The notes: generated by a model from the sequence alone, not told the origin. Counted from the stretch's first letter, positions 1 through 9,226 are shown. The stretch is 64,000 bases of DNA from Nocardia gamkensis NBRC 108242 (GCF_001612985.1 NZ_BDBM01000007.1:186001-250000); one strand, 5' to 3'. Translations and numbers: made by a program.

Positions 1-588
1 GAGCAGGTCGTCCAGCGGCCCACCCGCGTGGTCGACGAGTGGGAACACCCGGACCTCGCCACGGCTCGATCGCGCCAGTTCCCGCAGCGTCGCCAAGTGG
101 AAGTCGAAATCGAGGCGGTCGGCGTAGGTGAACAGCAGATGCGAACTCAGCACCAGGTCGAAGGCGCGATCGGGAAGATCGAGCGCGGGCAGGAGGCCGA
201 AGCGGTAGCGCCACGGGTTGGCGCGCAGATCCTCGGCGAACCGGGCCGCGGCGGCTTCCCGCACCCGCCGATGGCCGTCCGGATCCCCGTAGAAATCCCA
301 GACGTAGCGGTCGGCGGCGGCTGTCGTGTGGGACGTGCTGTGCTCGAGTTCCTCGGCCGCCAGAGCGGTCAGCTCCGCGGCGGGCAGCCGATAGACCGGA
401 TCCACCGCGACCACCCGCGCGCCGAGCGCGGCCGCCTCCACCGCGAAGCTCGCGGCGCCCCCGGGGCAGTCGAGGATCTCGCCACGCAGGTCGTCGCCGG
501 TGAGCGCGAACATGGCCCGGTATTCGCTCAGCGATCGACCGGTCAGCAGATAGCCGCCCCCCTCGATCGACCCGTGCTCGTCTCCCAT
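1..588 (-). CDS. SAM-dependent methyltransferase, partial (3' end beyond left edge)
   Basis: The minus-strand frame opens with ATG at 588 and stays open to base 1, giving 196 codons with no stop, so the C-terminus lies outside the window. It reads as a class I SAM-dependent methyltransferase. A glycine-rich motif I (ILDCPGGAASFAVEAA) follows the N-terminus, then an acidic strand end (VVAVDP), and a later segment FDLVLSSHLLFTYADRLDF resembles motif IV and post-IV regions. No substrate can be inferred. It is transcribed in the same direction as the PucR gene, whose stop lies 48 bp upstream. Family assignment is by motif only. Confidence 0.75.
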   Translation of the reverse strand, partial: MGDEHGSIEGGGYLLTGRSLSEYRAMFALTGDDLRGEILDCPGGAASFAVEAAALGARVVAVDPVYRLPAAELTALAAEELEHSTSHTTAAADRYVWDFYGDPDGHRRVREAAAARFAEDLRANPWRYRFGLLPALDLPDRAFDLVLSSHLLFTYADRLDFDFHLATLRELARSSRGEVRVFPLVDHAGGPLDDLL

Positions 589-636
589 GCGTCGGACGGT
601 AGCCACGACCGGCGCGCGACGCGAGCGAGTTTCCGG

Positions 637-1884
637 CTAGGGCCTGCCCTCACCGGCCGGCCGGACGGGATACAGGCGCTGAATCGTCAGCGCGGCCGCC
701 AGTAACCGCGAGTCGTGCGGATCGGTGGGATCGACGCCGGTGAGTTCGGCGACGCGGCGCAAGCGATAGCTGAAGGTGTTGGGGTGCACGTGGATCTCGG
801 CCGCCGCGGCTTTGCGGTCGGAGCCGTGGCGCAGGTGCGCGTCGAGCGCCTCGAGCAGGTGCGGACTGTCCAGAATGGGGGAGATGCGCTCGGCCAGCCG
901 TGCGCGCGCGGTACCCGGTCTGGTGAGCTGGTATTCCAGCAGCAGGTCGTCGAGCCGGTAGACGCCCGCGGGCTTGCCGAGCAGCCGGGCGAGTTCGGCG
1001 AGGTCGGTGGCTTCCTTCGCGGTCCGGGCGATGGCGTCCCGCGGCACGGACGCGTATTCGGCGAGGAACACCGGCGCCCCGAAGTGCTCGGTCAGTTCCT
1101 CGGCCAGCCGGTGGTAGCGGGTGTCGTCGAGTTCGGCGTCGGAAGCGCTGGGCAGCAACGCGATTCCGGTCCAGCCGTCGAAAGTGGCCAGTGTGGTGGT
1201 GCCCGCGAGAGCGTCCAAGGCGCGGTGCAGCAGCCGGATGCGTCGCCGCCCGACGAGCGTGGCGACCGTGCTCGGCTGGTCGTGGTGGCGGATGTGGATC
1301 GCGAGCACCGTGTATTGCTCGGCGAGTGCGGTGTCCGCCCGCGCCGCCAGCTCGGCGGCGGGCAACCCGTGCAGCAGCGCCGAGCACAGGGCGCGACGCG
1401 CCTCTCGTTCGGCGTTGTAGATGGACTGCTCGACCTCGGTGTAGGCCTCGATGACGGTGATGTTGATCCGCATGAGCAGCTCGAGCAGCCTGCTGACGAC
1501 CAGGACGAGTTCGTCGAGTTCTTCGCGGGAGGCCAGCGCGGCCGCCTCGTGGAGCACCGACTGCGCGGAGCCGTGCATGGCCTCGATCAGCACGGGCAAC
1601 GGGAGCCGGTCCTCGGCGTGCCGCTCGGCCACCGGAGCGACGAACGTGGCGACCTCGGCCTGGGTGAAGCTGCGCTGTTCGCCGATCGCCTGGAGCACCG
1701 CGCGGCCGCAGGCGTAGATCGCCGGAAGCACCTCGGCCGTGAAGTGACCCTCCGGCAGGTCGGCGGCCGGAGGGGTGGTGCCGAGACCCGCGGCGAGCAT
1801 GCGCTCGGCGATCTGAGGCCAGCGAGCCAGCAACCGGGCGACGAGCGGGGCGTCTCCGGCCACCGGGGACAACACGACGGACAT
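637..1884 (-). CDS. PucR-family helix-turn-helix transcriptional regulator
   Basis: This is a 415-residue cytoplasmic regulator of the PucR/CdaR type. The C-terminal 60 residues hold the PucR HTH (about 350-405, RKAAAAEIHVHPNTFSYRLRR), where the DNA-binding helix and the LRR-V end are typical. The middle part (about 170-290) fits the degenerate GGDEF-like domain of this family, and the N-terminal helical region (about 40-160) the RsbRD-like sensor part. The frame is open further upstream, but MSVVLSPVAGD at 1884 is the first start that gives a normal family length. It is divergent from the secreted lipase at 2149, and the 264-bp gap carries a large palindrome, so control of that lipase is a reasonable inference. 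The effector is unknown. Confidence 0.85.
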   Translation of the reverse strand: MSVVLSPVAGDAPLVARLLARWPQIAERMLAAGLGTTPPAADLPEGHFTAEVLPAIYACGRAVLQAIGEQRSFTQAEVATFVAPVAERHAEDRLPLPVLIEAMHGSAQSVLHEAAALASREELDELVLVVSRLLELLMRINITVIEAYTEVEQSIYNAEREARRALCSALLHGLPAAELAARADTALAEQYTVLAIHIRHHDQPSTVATLVGRRRIRLLHRALDALAGTTTLATFDGWTGIALLPSASDAELDDTRYHRLAEELTEHFGAPVFLAEYASVPRDAIARTAKEATDLAELARLLGKPAGVYRLDDLLLEYQLTRPGTARARLAERISPILDSPHLLEALDAHLRHGSDRKAAAAEIHVHPNTFSYRLRRVAELTGVDPTDPHDSRLLAAALTIQRLYPVRPAGEGRP

Positions 1885-2060
1885 GGGCCGATTGTTTCCG
1901 ACCACACAAACGGCGGCAAGGCTACGGGCGCGGTCGCCCGAATTTTGGCTCCCGCGCCAATATTCCGAATGGAATGTTCTCCTCGCGGTGCAGTGACACC
2001 GACCCGGAGAGCGCCCTACATTCGAAAAGCGGCTCATAGATATGGCCCCGATCACATCTC

Positions 2061-2092
2061 CCTCCGAATGTGGCGCGGGATACATTCGGAGG
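2061..2092. promoter_or_regulatory. Long perfect palindrome in the PucR/lipase divergent region
   Basis: Arms CCTCCGAATGT (2061-2071) and ACATTCGGAGG (2082-2092) are perfect 11-bp inverted repeats with a 10-bp spacer. A further copy of ACATTCG lies at 2020-2026 and a CCGAATG-like half site near 1966-1972. The palindrome sits about 57 bp before the lipase start. It is probably an operator, with the adjacent PucR-type protein the obvious candidate, but a transcript hairpin cannot be excluded. Confidence 0.5.
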
Positions 2093-2148
2093 CGGTGCAA
2101 GACGCACCGCCGAGTCGCGTTCGTTCGGTGCGAATGGAAGTGAACTCG

Positions 2149-3297
2149 ATGTTGGCAATGATGCACAACGCTCGGCAGGCGATTCTCGGGGCCGCGGTGA
2201 TCGCAGGGGTGACAATGGCGACCGCGCTCGGCGGCGGGATCGCGCACGCACAAGAGGAGATCGAACCGACCCAGCAGGCCCTCGCCGATTACATCAGCGC
2301 GGGTCTGAACCCCGCCCCGGACGGCAGGCAGCCGCGCGCGATCGTGGACGCAGGCAGTTCGTCGGGATGGGCGACCAGCGTCGCGTCCGACGCGTCCGGC
2401 GAAGGCCCGGAGCTGTCGGCGTATCTGGCCGCTTTCGGCTACGGGCTGACTCATCCCGACGCGGCTCCGCCCGGCGCCAACCGCTGGAACTGCGCGCCGT
2501 CCGCCGAACACCCGCGGCCGGTGGTGTTGCTGCACGGCACCTGGCTGAACGCCTATGACACCTTCGCCTCCCTGTCGCCGCGGCTGGCGCGCGCCGGATT
2601 CTGCGTGTTCGCCTTCAACTTCGGGCGATCCGGCCTGATGCAGGGCGGCGGCCTCGGACCGGTGCTGCCCGGGCGCTTCGGTGTGGGGCGGATGGAGGAT
2701 TCGGCGGCGCAATTGCGGGACTTCATCGATCGTGTGCTGGGCGCGACCGGCGCACAGGCCGTCGACATCGTCGGGCATTCCCAGGGTGGAACGGTCGCCA
2801 ACCATTATCTGAAATTCGAAGGCGGGCAGGGCAAAGTGGGCAAGCTGGTGAGCCTGGGCGCCACCCACCACGGCACCTCCCTCATGGGCATGGCGACGCT
2901 GGGCCGGATCATCAACAACCTGGGCGTCGATATCCTCGGGTTCTACGAGCCGCTGGTCGGCATCGCCAATATCCAGCAGGCGGTGGGCTCGTCGTTCTAC
3001 GCCGGCCTGAACGCGCAGGGCGACACCGTGCCCGGCGTCGCGTACACGGCGATCGGCTCCCGGCACGACGAGGTCACCAACCCTTATCAATGGACATTCC
3101 TGCAGGCCGGTCCGGACGCGACGGTGGACAACGTCACACTGCAAGACGGGTGCGAGCAGGATATGTCCGACCACCTGACGATGATGTATTCCCCGCGGGC
3201 GGCCTCGATCGTGCTGCACGCGCTGGATCCGATCGCGCACCCGTCGCTGGAATGCACCTTCAACCCGTGGATGATCGGCGGCAACGGCAGCTTGTGA
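2149..3297 (+). CDS. Secreted triacylglycerol lipase (lipase class 2, alpha/beta hydrolase)
   Basis: The 382-residue protein has a signal peptide: a short basic start, a hydrophobic stretch (about 11-30) and an AHA-QE cleavage site near residue 34. The mature part is an alpha/beta hydrolase with oxyanion segment VVLLHGTW (125-132) and nucleophile elbow GHSQGG (Ser211), as in actinobacterial class 2 (EstA/LipA-type) extracellular lipases. Several cysteines in the mature part could form disulfides. ATG at 2149 is chosen because GGAAG (2136-2140) lies 8 nt before it; ATG 2134 is an alternative. It probably releases fatty acids from extracellular esters. The next gene also encodes a lipase, so the locus may serve lipid scavenging. 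Confidence 0.88.
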   Translation: MLAMMHNARQAILGAAVIAGVTMATALGGGIAHAQEEIEPTQQALADYISAGLNPAPDGRQPRAIVDAGSSSGWATSVASDASGEGPELSAYLAAFGYGLTHPDAAPPGANRWNCAPSAEHPRPVVLLHGTWLNAYDTFASLSPRLARAGFCVFAFNFGRSGLMQGGGLGPVLPGRFGVGRMEDSAAQLRDFIDRVLGATGAQAVDIVGHSQGGTVANHYLKFEGGQGKVGKLVSLGATHHGTSLMGMATLGRIINNLGVDILGFYEPLVGIANIQQAVGSSFYAGLNAQGDTVPGVAYTAIGSRHDEVTNPYQWTFLQAGPDATVDNVTLQDGCEQDMSDHLTMMYSPRAASIVLHALDPIAHPSLECTFNPWMIGGNGSL

Positions 3298-3462
3298 GCC
3301 ACGCTGTCACTGCATCGGCGCGAGAATTCGTGACCGCTTGATTGGCGTGCGAGCCAATTCTTTTCCGGCCGCCGCATTGGTTGGGTGGAATACGGGCCAC
3401 ACCGCAGTCGTCGGCACGGCGGCGCCCGCGATCACGGCCGTGCCGTCGGAAAGGAAAACCGG

Positions 3463-4851
3463 ATGAGTGTGGAACTCGAATGGGACGGCGGCCCGGTGCC
3501 GCCGGAGCCTGCGGCGTTCTCGGATCGGCCGATGTTGCCCGAAGACGATCCGTTCTACGTCCCACCGCCCGCGGTCGGGCGCTTGCGCCCCGGTGCGATC
3601 GTCCGCACGCGGGCGGTGGAGATCGGATTCTTCGGTCTTGTGCCGCAGCGTATCTCGGCTTGGCAGTTGCTCTATCGCACCTGTGATCTGCACGGTGTGC
3701 CGGAGGTCGCGGTGACCACGGTGCTGCTGCCGTGGGGCGCGGATCCGGCCGAGCCGCGCCCGCTGGTCTCCTTCCAGTGCGCGATCGACGCGGTCGCCTC
3801 GAAATGCCTGCCCTCGTATTCGCTTCGGCGCGGAGCGCGGGCGGCCGGTTCGATTCCGCAGCTCGAGCTGCCGCTGATCGTCAGCGCCCTGGCGCGGGGC
3901 TGGGCGGTGTCGGTTCCGGATCACGGCGGAACGGCCGGCCGGTTCGGGGTGGCCAGGGAGCCGGGATATCGCGCGCTGGACGCGGTCCGCGCCGCCCTCG
4001 CCTTCCCGCCGTTGGGTCTGGATCCGGCTACACCTATTGCGCTGTGGGGATATTCGGGCGGGGGATTGGCCACCGCCTGGGCCGCGGAGGCGGCCGCCGA
4101 GTACGCGCCCGAGTTGAATCTCGTCGGCGCGGTGGCCGGGTCGCCGGTGGGTGATCCGGCGGCCGCGTTCGTCCGGCTCAACGGCACGCTCTTCGCGGGA
4201 TTCGCGGCCGTCTTCACCGCCGGACTGCGCCGGGGGTACCCCGAATTGGACCGCATGCTGCGCGCCCACCTGGACGCGCGGTATCTGGGCTGGCTGGCCG
4301 AGACCGAGACCACCGCGACGTTCCCGCTGCTGTATCGCTTCGCCCGGCGCGACATCGACAAACACAGTGGCGCGGGGCTCGCCGCCATGATCGAGCAGGA
4401 CGGGGTGCGGCGGATCCTCGACGACATCCACCCCGGCCGCCGGGCGCCCGCCATGCCCATGCTCGTGCTGCAAGGCGTGCACGACGAGGTGATCGCGGCC
4501 GCCGACGTCGACGGCCACGTCGCGCGCTACGTCGAAGCGGGCGTCCACGTGCGCTACCTGCGCGATCGGCTCAGCACCCATCTGTTGTTGCAGTTCCTCG
4601 CGCGGCCGGTGATGGTCGACTGGCTCGCCGGTCGCTTCACCGGCCGCGAGCTGCCCGCGGCCGGTACGTGGACCCGGTGGTCGCTCGCCTTCGCCGGTCC
4701 GGCGCTGAGCGGTCACCTGAGTTTCGCGGCCCTGCTCGCCCGCATGTGGCTGGGGCGGCCGATCCGTGGAGCGCGCCCGCCGGTGATGGCGCGCCCCCGA
4801 CCGCGACGCCCGTCCGTCCTTTCCGCCGCCCTCCGCAATCCGTTGTCCTGA
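3463..4851 (+). CDS. Lipase-family alpha/beta hydrolase (secretory-lipase/LIP type)
   Basis: This 462-residue protein resembles the LIP family (PF03583), which includes fungal secretory lipases and many mycolate-actinomycete homologues. The nucleophile elbow is GYSGGG with Ser198. A late acid strand (MLVLQGVHDEVI) and a histidine in STHLLL complete a plausible catalytic triad. Unlike the preceding lipase it shows no clear signal peptide, so it may be cytoplasmic, wall-attached or exported by another route. The start at 3463 follows GGAAAGGA. It lies 165 bp after the first lipase on the same strand, so a shared transcript is possible but not shown. Natural substrates cannot be read from sequence. 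Confidence 0.8.
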   Translation: MSVELEWDGGPVPPEPAAFSDRPMLPEDDPFYVPPPAVGRLRPGAIVRTRAVEIGFFGLVPQRISAWQLLYRTCDLHGVPEVAVTTVLLPWGADPAEPRPLVSFQCAIDAVASKCLPSYSLRRGARAAGSIPQLELPLIVSALARGWAVSVPDHGGTAGRFGVAREPGYRALDAVRAALAFPPLGLDPATPIALWGYSGGGLATAWAAEAAAEYAPELNLVGAVAGSPVGDPAAAFVRLNGTLFAGFAAVFTAGLRRGYPELDRMLRAHLDARYLGWLAETETTATFPLLYRFARRDIDKHSGAGLAAMIEQDGVRRILDDIHPGRRAPAMPMLVLQGVHDEVIAAADVDGHVARYVEAGVHVRYLRDRLSTHLLLQFLARPVMVDWLAGRFTGRELPAAGTWTRWSLAFAGPALSGHLSFAALLARMWLGRPIRGARPPVMARPRPRRPSVLSAALRNPLS

Positions 4852-4991
4852 CCTCTGCTCGCGCCGGCGAGTGCCGCTGAGCTGGCCTGATCCCGCACCG
4901 GCACGCCGTGCGGACGAGATTCGGGCGTCGCCTCACAAAGGTGTCCGTTTTGCTCTAGCGTGAGCACGGTTGGTGCCGAGAGGGGTCGTGG

Positions 4992-6341
4992 ATGCTGAGT
5001 GTGGCGCAATTGCGGGACCGGGTCGACACCGGCGAGATCGACACGGTGCTGGTCGCCATGACCGATATGCAGGGGCGACTGCAAGGAAAGCGCTGCGCGG
5101 CACGTTATTTCCTGGACGAGGTGGTCGAGCACGCCACCGAGGCGTGCGGGTACCTGCTCGCGGTGGACGTCGACATGACCACCGTCGACGGGTACGCGCT
5201 GTCGTCCTGGGAGACCGGGTACGGGGACGTCGTGCTGCGACCGGATCTGCGGACGCTGCGGACGACGCCGTGGTGGCCGGGCACGGCGCTGGTGCTGTGC
5301 GACGTCGAGCACGTGGTGCCGCAACGGCCTGTGCCCGCCTCGCCGCGGCAGGTGCTGCGCAAACAGCTCGACCGGCTGGCCGAGCGCGGCCTGCACGCGT
5401 TCGTCGGGACCGAACTCGAGTTCCTGGTGTTCGACGACAGCTACGAGGCGGCCTGGAACGCCGGGTATCGCGGGCTGACGCCGGCCAACCAGTACAACGT
5501 GGACTACTCGATGCTGGGCACCGGGCGGATCGAGCCATTGCTGCGCCGCATCCGCAAGGAGATGGACGGCGCCGGAATGTATGTCGAGTCGGCCAAGGGC
5601 GAATGCAACCCCGGCCAGCACGAGATCGCCTTCCGATTCGACGAAGCCCTGGTCACCTGCGACAACCACAGCATCTACAAGACCGGCGCGAAGGAGATCG
5701 CGGCCCAGGAGCGGCGCAGCTTGACGTTCATGGCGAAATACAATGAACGCGAGGGCAATTCCTGCCACATCCACCTAAGCCTGCGCGACGACGCGGGCAA
5801 GCCCGTATTCGCGGGTGACGGGGCGGAGGGCATGTCGCCGCTGATGCGGCATTTCATCGCGGGCCAGCTGGACTGCCTGCGTGAGTTCACCTACCTGCTG
5901 GCGCCGAACATCAACTCCTACAAGCGGTTCGCCGCCGGTAGCTTCGCGCCCACCGCGATCGCGTGGGGGCGGGACAATCGCACCTGTGCCATCCGCGTGG
6001 TGGGCGAGGACCATTCGCTGCGGTTCGAGAACCGGGTGCCCGGCGGCGACGTGAACCCGTACCTGGCCGTGGCCGCCCTGATCGCGGCGGGACTGCACGG
6101 CATCGATCGCCGGCTGCCGCTGGAGCCGGAGTTCCGCGGCAACGCCTACCACTCCGAACGCCCCCGGGTGCCGCGGACACTGCGCGAAGCGGCCCAGCTG
6201 TTCTCCGGCAGCACGGTGGCCCGCGCGGCCTTCGGTGATGATGTAGTGGAGCACTACCGCAACGCGGCGCGGGTCGAGCTGGACGCCTACGACGCCGCGG
6301 TCACCGACTGGGAGCGTATCCGTGGTTTCGAACGACTCTGA
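4992..6341 (+). CDS. Glutamine-synthetase-like gamma-glutamyl-amine ligase (GlnA3/GlnA4/PuuA type)
   Basis: The 449-residue protein has the glutamine synthetase fold. The N-terminal beta-Grasp part (1-110) is followed by the catalytic domain with ELEF, GECNPGQHEIAF, NSCHIHLSL and RFENRVPGGDVNPYLAVAA. The ATP- and metal-binding signatures are kept, but the protein is shorter and more diverged than assimilatory GlnA. In this subfamily the acceptor is usually an amine (putrescine/polyamine in PuuA and GlnA3, ethanolamine in GlnA4) rather than ammonia. The three genes that follow encode the hydrolase, aldehyde dehydrogenase and reductase that such a gamma-glutamylation route uses. The real amine cannot be decided from sequence. 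It overlaps the next gene by 20 bp. Confidence 0.85.
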   Translation: MLSVAQLRDRVDTGEIDTVLVAMTDMQGRLQGKRCAARYFLDEVVEHATEACGYLLAVDVDMTTVDGYALSSWETGYGDVVLRPDLRTLRTTPWWPGTALVLCDVEHVVPQRPVPASPRQVLRKQLDRLAERGLHAFVGTELEFLVFDDSYEAAWNAGYRGLTPANQYNVDYSMLGTGRIEPLLRRIRKEMDGAGMYVESAKGECNPGQHEIAFRFDEALVTCDNHSIYKTGAKEIAAQERRSLTFMAKYNEREGNSCHIHLSLRDDAGKPVFAGDGAEGMSPLMRHFIAGQLDCLREFTYLLAPNINSYKRFAAGSFAPTAIAWGRDNRTCAIRVVGEDHSLRFENRVPGGDVNPYLAVAALIAAGLHGIDRRLPLEPEFRGNAYHSERPRVPRTLREAAQLFSGSTVARAAFGDDVVEHYRNAARVELDAYDAAVTDWERIRGFERL

Positions 6342-7068
6342 GGTCGCGGGAGCCCGTCCCGTGATCGGCCTTCCCACCTATGTGGAGCGGACCCGGTTCA
6401 ACGCGTGGGATCTGCCGAGCGCGGTCCTGCCGCACGCCTACGTCGAGATGGTGGCGGCCGCGGGCGGCATCCCGGTGTTGCTGCCGCCCGCGGGCGTCGC
6501 GCGTCCCGAGCTGGTGCGGCGGCTCGACGGATTGGTGCTGACCGGCGGCGCGGACGTGGATCCCGCTCGCTACGGTGTCTCTTCGGCGGGGATACCCGGC
6601 TACACCAGGCCCGACCGCGACGAGTCGGAGTTCGGCCTGTTCGAGCTGGCCAGGGCCGCGGGCCTGCCGATTCTCGCGGTGTGCCGCGGCCTGCAACTGG
6701 CGAATGTCGCGCTCGGCGGCACGCTGATCCCGCATCTGCCCGATGTCGTCGGTCACGAGGAGCACTCCGGCGTCGAGGGCGGGTTCACCGCCACCCGGGT
6801 GCTGACGATCGCGGGCAGCCGCGTCGCCCGCCTGGCCGGTCCGGAGCTGAAGGTGCACTGCCACCATCACCAGGCCGTCGACCGGCTGGCCGAGGGCCTG
6901 ACCGCCACCGCGTACGCCGCCGACGGCACGATCGAGGCTGTGGAATCCACCGAGGGGGCGTTCCTGGTCGGTGTGCAGTGGCACCCGGAGGCCGACGTCA
7001 CCGATCGCCGGTTGGTCCGGGCACTCGTGGTAGCGGCGGAGACTTATGGAAGGGAGCGCGACCGGTGA
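6322..7068 (+). CDS. Class C26 gamma-glutamyl hydrolase (PuuD-like glutamine amidotransferase fold)
   Basis: This 248-residue class I glutamine-amidotransferase-like hydrolase has nucleophile Cys121 in ILAVCRGLQ and the His221/Glu223 pair in VQWHPE. It therefore fits family C26 gamma-glutamyl-GABA hydrolases (PuuD), which free glutamate from gamma-glutamylated intermediates. The start is GTG at 6322, inside the end of the ligase gene. The end overlaps the aldehyde dehydrogenase start by GTGA (7065-7068), so the genes are translationally coupled. In context it would hydrolyse the oxidised gamma-glutamyl product. A role in another gamma-glutamyl compound is possible. Confidence 0.87.
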   Translation: MVSNDSEVAGARPVIGLPTYVERTRFNAWDLPSAVLPHAYVEMVAAAGGIPVLLPPAGVARPELVRRLDGLVLTGGADVDPARYGVSSAGIPGYTRPDRDESEFGLFELARAAGLPILAVCRGLQLANVALGGTLIPHLPDVVGHEEHSGVEGGFTATRVLTIAGSRVARLAGPELKVHCHHHQAVDRLAEGLTATAYAADGTIEAVESTEGAFLVGVQWHPEADVTDRRLVRALVVAAETYGRERDR

Positions 7069-8426
7069 CGACAGCGCAGGTGATCAATCCGGCGACCGAG
7101 CAGGTGGTCACCACCGTGGAACTCGCCGGGGAAGCGGAGACCGACGCCGCCATCGCCCGCGCCCAGCACGCCGCGACCGCGTGGCGGGAGGTGGCGCCGG
7201 GGGACCGGGCGCGATTGCTGCGCCGGTTCGCCGAGGTGGTCGAGTCGGATCTGGAGCACCTCGCCGGGCTCGAGGTGGTCAATTCCGGGCACACCATCGG
7301 CAACGCGCGATGGGAGGCGGGCAACGTCCGCGATGTCCTGCACTACGCGGCCGGAATGCCGGAACGACTGCTGGGAAACCAGATTCCGGTGGCGGGCGGG
7401 GTCGACATCACCTTCCACGAACCGCTCGGCGTCGTCGGGGTGATCGTGCCGTGGAACTTCCCGATGCCGATCGCCGCGTGGGGCTTCGCGCCCGCGCTCG
7501 CCGCGGGCAACACCGTCGTGCTGAAACCCGCCGAGGTCACGCCGCTGACCGCCCTGCGGCTCGGCGAACTCGCGCTCGAGGCGGGCCTGCCCGAGGGCGT
7601 GTTCCAGGTGCTGCCCGGCAAGGGGTCGGTGGTGGGGCAGCGCTTCGTCACCCACCCGGCCGTCCGCAAGGTGGTGTTCACCGGCTCCACCGAGGTCGGC
7701 ACGCAGATCATGGCCGGCTGCGCGCGGCAGGTGAAGCGGGTGACGCTCGAATTGGGCGGCAAGAGCGCGAACATCGTCTTCGCCGACGCCGATCTGGAGC
7801 AGGCGGCGGCGACCGCGCCCTACGGCGTCTTCGACAACGCCGGGCAGGACTGTTGTGCCCGATCCCGCATCCTGGTGCAGCGCAGCGTGTTCGACCGCTT
7901 TCTCGAACTGCTGGAACCCGCGGTGCGCGGTGTGCGGGTCGGTGACCCGTCCGACGAGTCCACCGAGATGGGCCCGCTCATCTCGGCCGCGCACCGCGAG
8001 CGCGTCGCCGCGTTCGTGCAGCCGTCCACCGAAGTCGCGTTCACCGGCAGCGCGCCCGACGGACCGGGATTCTGGTATCCACCGACCGTGGTGCTGCCCG
8101 GGGCTGCGACCGACCGGGTGCTCACCGAGGAGGTCTTCGGCCCGGTGGTCGCGGTGCTCCCGTTCGAGGACGAGGCCGACGCGCTGCGCATCGCCAACGA
8201 CACGAATTACGGCTTGTCCGGCTCGATCTGGACCCGGGACGTCGGCCGGGCGCTGCGCGTGGCCCGCGGTGTGGAGGCGGGCAACCTGTCGGTGAATTCG
8301 CATTCGTCCGTGCGCTATTGGACGCCGTTCGGCGGTTTCAAGCAGTCCGGGCTCGGGCGCGAACTCGGCCCGGACGCGGCGCTGGCGTTCACCGAGACCA
8401 AGAACGTCTTCCTCGCCACGCAGTGA
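7065..8426 (+). CDS. NAD(P)-dependent aldehyde dehydrogenase
   Basis: This 453-residue ALDH-superfamily enzyme has catalytic Cys263 in FDNAGQDCC, general-base Glu229 in LELGGKSAN and cofactor segments VPWNFP (128-133) and FTGSTEVG. It starts with GTG at 7065 in a four-base overlap with the hydrolase gene. In the gamma-glutamylation scheme it would oxidise the gamma-glutamyl-amino-aldehyde, as PuuC does. The length is slightly below the roughly 480-500 residues usual for the family, mainly from a short N-terminus. Family is certain; the substrate is inferred from context. Confidence 0.88.
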   Translation: MTTAQVINPATEQVVTTVELAGEAETDAAIARAQHAATAWREVAPGDRARLLRRFAEVVESDLEHLAGLEVVNSGHTIGNARWEAGNVRDVLHYAAGMPERLLGNQIPVAGGVDITFHEPLGVVGVIVPWNFPMPIAAWGFAPALAAGNTVVLKPAEVTPLTALRLGELALEAGLPEGVFQVLPGKGSVVGQRFVTHPAVRKVVFTGSTEVGTQIMAGCARQVKRVTLELGGKSANIVFADADLEQAAATAPYGVFDNAGQDCCARSRILVQRSVFDRFLELLEPAVRGVRVGDPSDESTEMGPLISAAHRERVAAFVQPSTEVAFTGSAPDGPGFWYPPTVVLPGAATDRVLTEEVFGPVVAVLPFEDEADALRIANDTNYGLSGSIWTRDVGRALRVARGVEAGNLSVNSHSSVRYWTPFGGFKQSGLGRELGPDAALAFTETKNVFLATQ

Positions 8427-8452
8427 CACCCGCCCATCCGACAGGAGATACG

Positions 8453-9217
8453 TTGCAGCGCTTACAGGATCGAGTCGCCGTCGTCACCGGCGGCGGGAGC
8501 GGTATCGGTCTGGCCACGGTCCGTCGCTTCGCGGCGGAGGGTGCGAAGGTCGTGGTCGCGGATATCGACGCCGGGAGCGGCGAAGCGGCCGCCGAGGAGG
8601 TCGGCGGGCGGTACGTCCAGGTGGACGTCACCGAGGAAGCGCAGGTCGAGGCGTTGTTCCAGACCGCGGTCGACACCTACGGCGGGTTGGACATCGCGTT
8701 CAACAACGCGGGCATCTCTCCGCCGGAGGACGATTCGATCCTGACCACCGGCATCGACGCGTGGCGGCGCGTCCAGGAGGTCAACCTGACCTCCGTGTAT
8801 CTGTGCAGCAAGTACGCCATCGGGCACATGCTCGAGCGCGGCAAGGGCTCGGTGATCAACACCGCCTCCTTCGTCGCGGTGATGGGCGCGGCGACCTCGC
8901 AGATCTCCTACACCGCCTCCAAGGGCGGCGTGCTGGCGATGAGCCGGGAACTGGGAGTGCAGTTCGCCCGCAACGGTATCCGGGTGAACGCGCTGTGCCC
9001 GGGACCGGTGAACACCCCTCTTCTCCAGGAGCTGTTCGCCAAGGACCCCGAGCGCGCCGCACGGCGTCTGGTACACGTTCCGCTCGGGCGGTTCGCCGAA
9101 CCCGAGGAGATCGCCGCCGCCGTCGCTTTCCTCGCCAGCGACGATTCCTCCTTCATCACCGCGTCGCAGTTCCTGGTCGACGGCGGCATCGCGGGCGCGT
9201 ACGTGACGCCGCTGTAG
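8453..9217 (+). CDS. Short-chain dehydrogenase/reductase
   Basis: The 254-residue classical SDR has cofactor motif TGGGSGIG, NNAG and a catalytic Ser with SYTASKGG (Tyr/Lys), and a C-terminal FITASQFLVDGG segment. The start is TTG at 8453, supported by AGGAG at 8443-8447 with five-base spacing; no ATG or GTG gives a better reading. It lies 26 bp after the aldehyde dehydrogenase, so it is probably the last gene of the amine-catabolism operon. It ends 9 bp from the convergent SDR at 9227. Its substrate could be an amino alcohol or a hydroxy intermediate, but this is not shown. Confidence 0.85.
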   Translation: MQRLQDRVAVVTGGGSGIGLATVRRFAAEGAKVVVADIDAGSGEAAAEEVGGRYVQVDVTEEAQVEALFQTAVDTYGGLDIAFNNAGISPPEDDSILTTGIDAWRRVQEVNLTSVYLCSKYAIGHMLERGKGSVINTASFVAVMGAATSQISYTASKGGVLAMSRELGVQFARNGIRVNALCPGPVNTPLLQELFAKDPERAARRLVHVPLGRFAEPEEIAAAVAFLASDDSSFITASQFLVDGGIAGAYVTPL

Positions 9218-9226
9218 GACCGGGAC

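Noticed and set aside
1885..3240. Minus-strand extension of the PucR frame to 3240 and antisense frame through the lipase
   Set aside because: The upstream part is Arg/His-rich, has no family similarity and lies antisense to a well-supported lipase; a normal PucR length is reached from 1884.
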